A stretch of 64,000 nt of DNA from Bradyrhizobium lablabi (lineage in GTDB: Bacteria > Pseudomonadota > Alphaproteobacteria > Rhizobiales > Xanthobacteraceae), in the NCBI RefSeq assembly GCF_900141755.1, contig NZ_LT670844.1, positions 6,606,501-6,670,500 on the forward strand. The letters run 5' to 3'. A model generated the notes under the pieces. That model was not told where the DNA came from and searched no databases. It worked only from the letters and a program-made list of their open reading frames with translations. Both the position numbers and the translations under genes were made by a program. Below are positions 58,448 through 64,000 of this stretch, piece after piece (position 1 is the stretch's first letter; each line of letters begins with the position of its first letter).

Positions 58448-58624
58448 ATGGCGAAGTTTGCGATTGGCGACAAGGTCGACAAGGCACCCGACGACCATGA
58501 GAGCGGCATTGTGGTTGCCGTATTTTCGACCACCGACGGCAGCTATCGGTACGCCGTCGACATGGAAGGGTACGGCGCGCTGCAGTTTTTCACCGAAGAA
58601 AAGCTGGTCGTTCACGCCAACTAG
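58448..58624 (+). CDS. 58-aa SH3-barrel-like protein
   Basis: AAGGAG 7 nt before ATG 58448, then MAKFAIGDKVDKAPDDHESG, IVVAVFSTTDGSYRYAVDME, GYGALQFFTEEKLVVHAN and TAG. The FxxGDKV...G.V..V....G...Y.V..E..G...F.E..L pattern is that of small beta-barrel (SH3/KOW-like) proteins. Soluble, cytoplasmic, of unknown function. A very convincing small gene. Confidence 0.75.
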   Translation: MAKFAIGDKVDKAPDDHESGIVVAVFSTTDGSYRYAVDMEGYGALQFFTEEKLVVHAN

Positions 58625-58689
58625 ACCGGTGGCGCAAGGCGGACCGATCAAGGCCGCCGGCCGGGTTCCGGCGCGTGGAAGCTCGCGCG

Positions 58690-59097
58690 CTAAATCGGAT
58701 CGTAGCTCTCCGACACGCAATTGTCGTCGGCTTTGGCGCGCCGCCGGTCGATGATCTGGCCGCCGCTGATTGTGACAAGATAGGTCTGGGTCCCCAGCGG
58801 CTTGTTCATGGCGGAAGTAAGCTCCGCCTTGACGCAGGCAGTCCAGCCCGCTCCGTTGGGTTCGTGGTGCGGCTGCGACACGCGCACATCGTGCGGGCTT
58901 GAGGTGTTGACGAACACCGTCTCCAGTTTTTCGCGAACCAGCCGTTTGACATCGGGTGGCGGCTCGGGCGGCGGCGGCTCGCTGGCCTTGGTGCGCATGA
59001 ATTCCGGCAGCGGCGCACGGCTGTCGGCAAAGCCGCAAGCCCCCAAGGCGGGCACCAGCCCCATCATCAACGCCGCCTGAACCATGATCCGCCGCAT
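58690..59097 (-). CDS. Lipoprotein or exported protein of unknown function
   Basis: A 135-aa product from ATG 59097: MRRIMVQAALMMGLVPALGA with lipobox-like ALGAC, then a proline-rich linker (EPPPPEPPPDVKRLVREKLE) and a mature domain with FVNTSSPHDVRVSQPHHEPN, WTACVKAELTSAM, TYLVTISGGQIIDRRRA and a terminal ADDNCVSESYDPI. The two cysteines probably pair. Longer starts (59184, 59376) are not supported by signal structure. I recall it as a conserved Bradyrhizobium lipoprotein. Confidence 0.7.
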   Translation of the reverse strand: MRRIMVQAALMMGLVPALGACGFADSRAPLPEFMRTKASEPPPPEPPPDVKRLVREKLETVFVNTSSPHDVRVSQPHHEPNGAGWTACVKAELTSAMNKPLGTQTYLVTISGGQIIDRRRAKADDNCVSESYDPI

Positions 59098-59293
59098 CCG
59101 CCGAGTTTTATCCCCGCTGCGGTTAAAATTACCCGTCCCCGCGATCAATTCGCGCACCCCGGCCATCAACAATTGCTGAAACATGCCGTTACGAAACGCG
59201 CCGTTGGTGCCATGATGCCGATCCGTTGTTGCCAAGGTCTGGTGGCAACGTAAGTTGGGCCGGGATGGCAGGGATGGCAGGGAGGGGTAAGCG

Positions 59294-59536
59294 ATGAAGA
59301 CGTTCACTGTAGCTGCTGTCATGCTGGCGTTGATCGCGGCACCGGCGCACGCCCAGATGGGCGGTGGCGGCGGCAAGCGGCATCAGGGCGGCGACGACAA
59401 AAAGACGGACCAGAAGAAGCCGGAAGTGGACGAGAAGGCCTACAAGGCGGCGCTTGAGAGAATTCCGGAGCCCAAGGAGAAATATGATCCATGGGGCGTC
59501 GCGCGGCCCGCGGAGCCCGCCAAGAAATCCAAATAA
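59294..59536 (+). CDS. Small exported Lys/Pro-rich protein
   Basis: An 80-aa product with signal peptide MKTFTVAAVMLALIAAPAHA, then QMGGGGGKRHQGGDDKKTDQ and EKAYKAALERIPEPKEKYDP ending KKSK. The mature part is mostly disordered with a short IPEPKEKYDPWGVAR motif seen in small exported proteins of the genus. Function unknown. Confidence 0.72.
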   Translation: MKTFTVAAVMLALIAAPAHAQMGGGGGKRHQGGDDKKTDQKKPEVDEKAYKAALERIPEPKEKYDPWGVARPAEPAKKSK

Positions 59537-59572
59537 AAAGAAATCAGAATAAAAACCGGAACGGCCGCTCGA

Positions 59573-60574
59573 TCACTCTGCCGCTTGACCAAGTGTGCCG
59601 GCCGCGGCGGCCTTCGACCGCTCGGCAATTCCGGCCACGGCCGCCTTGAAGCGGCGGCTGCCGGGGACGGTCTCGCCGGTATCGAGGCGGACCTCGAAGT
59701 CGCCGGATGGCCGCCATTGCAGCGCCACGATCCGTTTCAGATTGATGAGCCGTGACCGGTGCACGCGCGCGATACCGAACGGCGCCAGGCGGGCCTCCTC
59801 GGCCTGCAGCGTGGTGCGGATCAGGTGTTTGCGCTGGGCGGTCAATTCGTATTCGACGTAATTGCCGGCCGAACTTACCGATACGATCTCGCAGGCGTCG
59901 ATCAGGACGCTGATACGACCGTCTCGAAGCCACAATTCCGGCTTGGCCGGAGTACTGGCCGTACGCTTCGGCGCAGCTTCCCCGGTCTCTATCGGCGCGG
60001 CGCGGGCGGGCCGCTCGGCAAACCAGAAGATGACGGCCAGCGCAAGATAGGCGAACAGGTCTTTCCTGAATTCGTAAAGAATTTCGCGAGACCACGGAAA
60101 CGTGTAGGTCCAGCCGGCAAGTCTATAGGCCAGCTCGCGAAGCAGGCCCATACCGATGATGTGCAGCGCCGAGAAGGCGATCACCAGCGCGATCAGCGTA
60201 GCTCCGGTCGTGAACGGCTTGATCCCGCCGGCTCGAAACAGCAGCGCTCCGCGTCGGATCAGCGGCAACAATGCCACGACGACGATGCCGCTGGTCGCCT
60301 CCCAAAGCGCCGGTTCCCATAGATTGTGCGGTGAGCCCAGACGCCAGGAAATGTCACGTGCGTTCGAGAATGCACCGACAAGGCAGGACACTGCGACGAG
60401 CGTGGCGGCCACGGCGTAGACCGCGCGGACCGAGAGCTGCGCGTCGACACCTTTTGTCCACGAAGTTCCGCCGCTTGTCCTGTCGCCCGGTTTTTCGTCA
60501 CGCGGGCGAAACCATCCATCCCGCGGCGGATGGACAGGGCTGCGGGGAGCCAGTTGGATCAGCGACTTAATCAT
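59573..60574 (-). CDS. Membrane-bound LytTR-family DNA-binding protein
   Basis: A 333-aa protein with four membrane helices between residues ~45 and ~190 (AVYAVAATLVAVSCLVGAFS, EATSGIVVVALLPLI, GATLIALVIAFSALHIIGMG, DLFAYLALAVIFWFAE) and a C-terminal LytTR domain at ~215-315 (LIDACEIVSVSSAGNYVEYE, FGIARVHRSRLINLKRIVAL, GETVPGSRRFK). No receiver domain, so it may sense through the membrane part and act on DNA from the membrane. Its start is only 11 bp from the divergent PQQ dehydrogenase start. Confidence 0.88.
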   Translation of the reverse strand: MIKSLIQLAPRSPVHPPRDGWFRPRDEKPGDRTSGGTSWTKGVDAQLSVRAVYAVAATLVAVSCLVGAFSNARDISWRLGSPHNLWEPALWEATSGIVVVALLPLIRRGALLFRAGGIKPFTTGATLIALVIAFSALHIIGMGLLRELAYRLAGWTYTFPWSREILYEFRKDLFAYLALAVIFWFAERPARAAPIETGEAAPKRTASTPAKPELWLRDGRISVLIDACEIVSVSSAGNYVEYELTAQRKHLIRTTLQAEEARLAPFGIARVHRSRLINLKRIVALQWRPSGDFEVRLDTGETVPGSRRFKAAVAGIAERSKAAAAGTLGQAAE

Positions 60575-60585
60575 GGGAAGTCCGC

Positions 60586-62772
60586 ATGACTGGAAATGCC
60601 GACAAGGCGACGGGTAAGACGATCCTACATCGCGCTGCCGACCCAGGAAAGCTTCACGCGATTTTCAAATTTGCGCGCGGGCGCGTTTTTCCGGGGCGGG
60701 GATTGCTGGTCGCCGTCGCGCTGTTGGCCACAGCCCCGGCGTTGGCGTGGGAACATTGGGGCGGCGACCGCGGAGGACAGCGGTTTTCGCCGCTCGCCCA
60801 GATCACGCCGGCAAATGTCGGCACGCTCGTTCGCGCCTTTGAATTTCGCACCGGCGATCTCGAAACCCGCGCGCCGGCTGTGATGGCGCGAACGAAATTC
60901 GAGGCGACGCCGCTATTTGTCGAAGACAGCCTGATCTTCTGTTCGGCCTTCAACGAAGTCATCGCGCTCGACCCCGGCAGCGGCGTGCAAAAGTGGCGAT
61001 ACGATCCGAAGATCAGCACCAATCAACGGCCGGGAAACCGCTATGCCTGCCGCGGCGTGGCCTATTGGGTCGACGATCAGGCGGCCGAAGGCGCTGCCTG
61101 CCGCAGCCGGATCTTCATGGGCACCAACGACGTCCGTGTCATCGCGCTTGACGCCAGGACCGGCATTCCCTGCGCCGATTTTGGCGCGGGCGGTGAAGTG
61201 AAGATCGAGATCGAAAAGCCGCTTGTTTGGCCGGGCGAATTCCAGATCACATCTGCGCCGGTGGTAAGCCGCGGCGTCGTCGTGGTCGGCTCTTCGATAT
61301 CAGACAATGTCCGCGTCGATGCGCCGCCGGGCACGGTGCGCGCCTTCGACGCACGAACGGGAGTTGCACGCTGGAGCTGGGACCCGCTGATTCACAACGG
61401 TATCATCGCCGGCCACGCCAATGTCTGGGCGCCGATGTCGGTGGATGAGGAGCGCGGATTGGTGTTTTTGCCGACCTCCTCGCCGAGCCCGGATTTCTGG
61501 GGCGGCAAGCGGCCCGGCAACAACGAGCACGCCAATTCGGTGGTCGCGCTGCGTGCCGAGAGCGGCGAACTTAAGTGGTCGTTCCAGACCGTGCATCACG
61601 ATCTCTGGGATTACGACCTGCCGGCGCAGCCGACGCTCACCCGCATCGACACCGGCGATGGAATGCGCGACGTCGTGATCCAGCCGACCAAGCAGGGGTT
61701 TGTCTTTGTGCTCGACCGCGACACCGGCAAGCCGATTTGGCCGGTCGAGGAACGGGCTGTGCCGCAAGGCGGCGCCGAAGGCGAGCAGCTGTCGCCGACG
61801 CAGCCGTTTCCGACCCATGTGCCGGCGCTGATGCCGCAACAATTTTCAACCGCCGACATTTTCAGGCTGTTTCCGAGGCTCGGTCGCTCGGCCTGCGAGG
61901 AGAAACTCGAGGGCCTGCGCAACGAGGGCCTCTACACGCCGCCCTCGACGCAGGGCACGCTGGAATTCCCGATGACGGGCGGCGGCGTCAATTGGGGCAG
62001 CGCGGCATTCGATCCGGTCAACCAGATCCTCTATGCCAACACCACCTACGCCGTACATATCATCAAGTTGATTCCAAGAGCGGAGGCGGAAGGTTTTAAG
62101 CCGCCGCCCGGTTATGATTTCGGACCGCAACGCGGTGCGCCGTTTGCGTTGACGCGTGTTGTGGCGATGTCGCCGCTTGGCCTGTTGTGCAACAAGCCGC
62201 CCTGGGGCACGCTCGTTGCCGTCGACCTCAAGGGCGGAAAAATTCTCTGGCGCTCGAGCGTCGGCACCTCGGAAGACCGCGCGCCGCTCGGGATCGCCTT
62301 CAACTGGGGCACGCCGCTGGTCAACGGCGTGGCGATCACGGCGGGCGGGCTGGTTTTCACCGGCGCGATGGATGCTTACCTGCGCGCCTTCGACGCCAAA
62401 TCCGGCGAAGAGCTCTGGCAGGGCCGGCTGCCGGTTCCCGGCGTCGCCAATCCCATGACCTATCTGTGGAAGGGCGAGCAATATGTCGTCATCGCCGCCG
62501 GCGGCCATTCCGAGGCCGGCGCCACCATCGGCGACAGCGTCGTGGCGTTTCGTTTGCCGCGCCAGGGCGAAGCGCCGTCACTGTGGTCGCGCACCATCGA
62601 CCGCCCCGGCGGACGATTTCTTGGCAAGGCGGTCGGTTTTGCGCTCGCGACAGCGCTGATCGTGATCGCGCTATGGCGCTGGCGCCGTCATGCAAAATTG
62701 CGGCGAGGTGGCGCGTCCGAAGTTGCGCGGTGGTCTCAACCGGTCGACGCAACACTTTATCTTGAAGGAGAG
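60586..62772 (+). CDS. PQQ-dependent dehydrogenase, 3' end interrupted by an IS30-family element
   Basis: About 717 native codons: an N-terminal signal or anchor (GRGLLVAVALLATAPALA), then an eight-bladed PQQ propeller beginning WEHWGGDRGGQRFSPLAQIT, with YDPKISTNQRPGNRYACRGV, AFDARTGVARWSWDPL, QTVHHDLWDYDLPAQPTLT and TPLVNGVAITAGGLVFTGAM with YLRAFDAKSGEELW. A C-terminal membrane helix (LGKAVGFALATALIVIALWR) follows. Native sequence ends at the IS left end, 62735; the open frame continues into the transposase without a stop. The propeller is complete, so enzyme activity may survive. Substrate probably a sugar or alcohol. Confidence 0.85.
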
Positions 62773-63949
62773 ATGGAGTGTGGTTTGATGGCTCACAAAT
62801 TTCATAGAGGGTTTACTGCGGCAGAGAAAACGGAGTTATGGGATCGCTGGAAGCGCGGGGAGTCGCTAAAGGCGATCGGACGCGCTTTTGGTAAGCAGTC
62901 ATCGTCGATCTATTTTTTGGTGGCTCCGCATGGTGGGATTCGTCCTGCCGAGCGGCGTCGCTCCAGGCTGGCATTGACGCTCGCGGAACGCGAGGTGATT
63001 TCCAGAGGTGTTACGGCACATCGATCGGCCCGATCGATCGCCAAGTTGCTTGGCCGCTCACCCTCGACGGTGAGCCGGGAAATGAACCGTAATGGCGGCT
63101 ATGACCGCTACCGAGCGGCACTTGCAGATGAGAATGCCTGGGCGCGAGCTCGTCGTCCAAAATGCTGTAAATTGGCGAGCAGTCCGCGGCTACGGCGAGC
63201 TGTCGCGGGGAAGCTCAGATTGGATTGGTCACCCGAGCAGATAGCCGGCTGGCTGAAGAGAACGCATCCTGAAGACGAGTGTAATCAGGTGTCACACGAG
63301 ACGATCTACCGCAGCTTATTTGTACAAACCCGTGGCGTGCTCAAGAAAGAGCTGCTTAGTCATCTTCGATCGAAGCGCTCGATGCGTCGCTCCAAGCCGG
63401 TCGATCCGGATGGCGATAGACGGGGGCATATCAAGGATATCGTCTCAATCCGCCAGCGACCGGCGGCGGTTGAAGATCGAGCGGTGCCTGGCCATTGGGA
63501 AGGCGATCTGCTGTCCGGGCCGAACAACAGCTACATCGCGACCTTGGTCGAGCGTCATACGCGTTACGTGATGTTGGCCAAGGTGGCAGGTAAGGACACC
63601 CAGACGGTGGTCTCCGCGCTCATCAAGCAGGCGAAGAAGCTACCAAAGGAGCTGTATAAGTCCCTGACCTGGGATCGGGGAAAGGAACTTACGGATCATC
63701 GTCGCTTTACGTTGGCGACCAAAATCGACGTATATTTTTGCGATCCGCAAAGCCCGTGGCAGCGCGGGTCGAACGAGAACACCAATGGCCTGCTGAGACA
63801 GTACTTTCCGAAGGGCACCGACTTGTCGGTGCACTCACAAGCCTACCTGAACAAAGTGGCTCGTCAGCTAAACGAACGACCACGTGAGACCTTGCAATTT
63901 GAAACCCCAGCAGAGAGATTTAGCGCCTGTGTTGCGTCGACCGGTTGAG
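62735..63949 (+). mobile_element. IS30-family insertion sequence
   Basis: A ~1,215-bp element with perfect 21-bp terminal inverted repeats, CTCAACCGGTCGACGCAACA-C at 62735-62755 and its complement at 63929-63949. One transposase gene fills it. IS30 elements duplicate 2-3 bp; the flanks (GGT on the left, CCG on the right) show no clear duplication. It sits in the tail of the PQQ dehydrogenase gene in the same orientation. Confidence 0.92.
62773..63948 (+). CDS. IS30-family DDE transposase
   Basis: A 391-aa transposase. The N-terminal HTH_38-type region has FTAAEKTELWDRWKRGESLK with AIGRAFGKQSSSIY, and a second HTH (RSARSIAKLLGRSPSTVSRE). The catalytic triad is in GHWEGDLLSGP (Asp), LTWDRGKELTDH (Asp) and SPWQRGSNENTNGLLRQYFP (Glu), the canonical IS30 blocks. 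GAAGGAG lies at 62764-62770; ATG 62773 is close to it and ATG 62788 is the alternative. It is in frame with the upstream dehydrogenase. Confidence 0.93.
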   Translation: MECGLMAHKFHRGFTAAEKTELWDRWKRGESLKAIGRAFGKQSSSIYFLVAPHGGIRPAERRRSRLALTLAEREVISRGVTAHRSARSIAKLLGRSPSTVSREMNRNGGYDRYRAALADENAWARARRPKCCKLASSPRLRRAVAGKLRLDWSPEQIAGWLKRTHPEDECNQVSHETIYRSLFVQTRGVLKKELLSHLRSKRSMRRSKPVDPDGDRRGHIKDIVSIRQRPAAVEDRAVPGHWEGDLLSGPNNSYIATLVERHTRYVMLAKVAGKDTQTVVSALIKQAKKLPKELYKSLTWDRGKELTDHRRFTLATKIDVYFCDPQSPWQRGSNENTNGLLRQYFPKGTDLSVHSQAYLNKVARQLNERPRETLQFETPAERFSACVASTG

Positions 63950-64000
63950 CCGGCAGAGGGAGACCGGAAGTGACCGGACGACGGTCAAACCGGCGCGATT
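63950..64000 (+). other. Sequence right of the IS30-family element, possible severed tail of the PQQ dehydrogenase gene
   Basis: Only 51 bp are visible. Joining the left flank directly to it keeps an open frame (WSGRGRPEVTGRRSNRRD), compatible with a basic cytoplasmic tail after the membrane helix, but the stretch is too short to prove. Confidence 0.35.

Noticed and set aside
62730..63955. Target-site duplication of the IS30-family element
   Set aside because: Flanking bases GGT and CCG do not match, so I do not claim a duplication.

Overview
The window is about 64 kb of a high-GC alphaproteobacterial chromosome. It most resembles Bradyrhizobium or a close Bradyrhizobiaceae relative. The reasons are the Caulobacter-like flagellar gene order ending in flhB-cckA, a MipZ ParA-type ATPase, candidate CtrA boxes (TTAA-N7-TTAA), many short palindromic intergenic repeats of kinds common in that group, and several short genus-type conserved proteins. 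I saw no tRNA, rRNA or CRISPR array.

Layout. 1-5.6 kb is accessory: small secreted or membrane proteins, a MITE-like element, a toxin-antitoxin cluster (intact vapBC, an orphan AbrB antitoxin, an internally deleted XRE antitoxin), a frameshifted lipoprotein gene and a HEPN-domain gene. 5.7-16.5 kb is flagellar block 1: flgF, flgG, flgA and flgH leftward; fliL, fliM, a DUF6468 gene, a MotE-like gene and a 1,258-aa TPR protein rightward. 16.5-32.5 kb is a mosaic of small hypothetical genes, a TctC-type binding protein, higBA, a DUF3592 protein, mipZ, a class-V aminotransferase, an ABC_sub_bind protein, a VOC protein and a caspase-like protein. 32.6-41.0 kb is flagellar block 2: fliP and fliO leftward; flgB, flgC, fliE, fliQ, fliR, flhB and the hybrid kinase gene cckA rightward. 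41.3-64 kb holds a Tim44-domain protein, a GST, an IS4-family insertion, a GFA protein, a broken ParE-type module, class I fumarase, yciB, a TetR/carotenoid-oxygenase locus with four operators, a SET-domain methyltransferase, an MmyB-type regulator, a FrnE-like DsbA protein, hicBA, a FemAB/CelD-like acetyltransferase, a membrane LytTR regulator and a PQQ dehydrogenase whose 3' end is interrupted by an IS30-family element.

How parts work together. The flagellar genes encode rod, L-ring, C-ring and export-gate parts. CckA controls CtrA in alphaproteobacteria, and two CtrA-type boxes lie in front of flagellar units here, so kinase and likely targets share the window. The TetR regulator, the carotenoid oxygenase and a membrane protein are linked by ATCTTTAC-N3-GTAAAGAT palindromes, two per promoter region, and look like one small regulon.

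Toxin-antitoxin modules recur in all states: intact (vapBC, higBA, hicBA), antitoxin only (AbrB), toxin broken (ParE-like), antitoxin broken (XRE) and relic (HigB). Four genuine-looking genes of 33-59 codons were found by reading the intergenic DNA directly.
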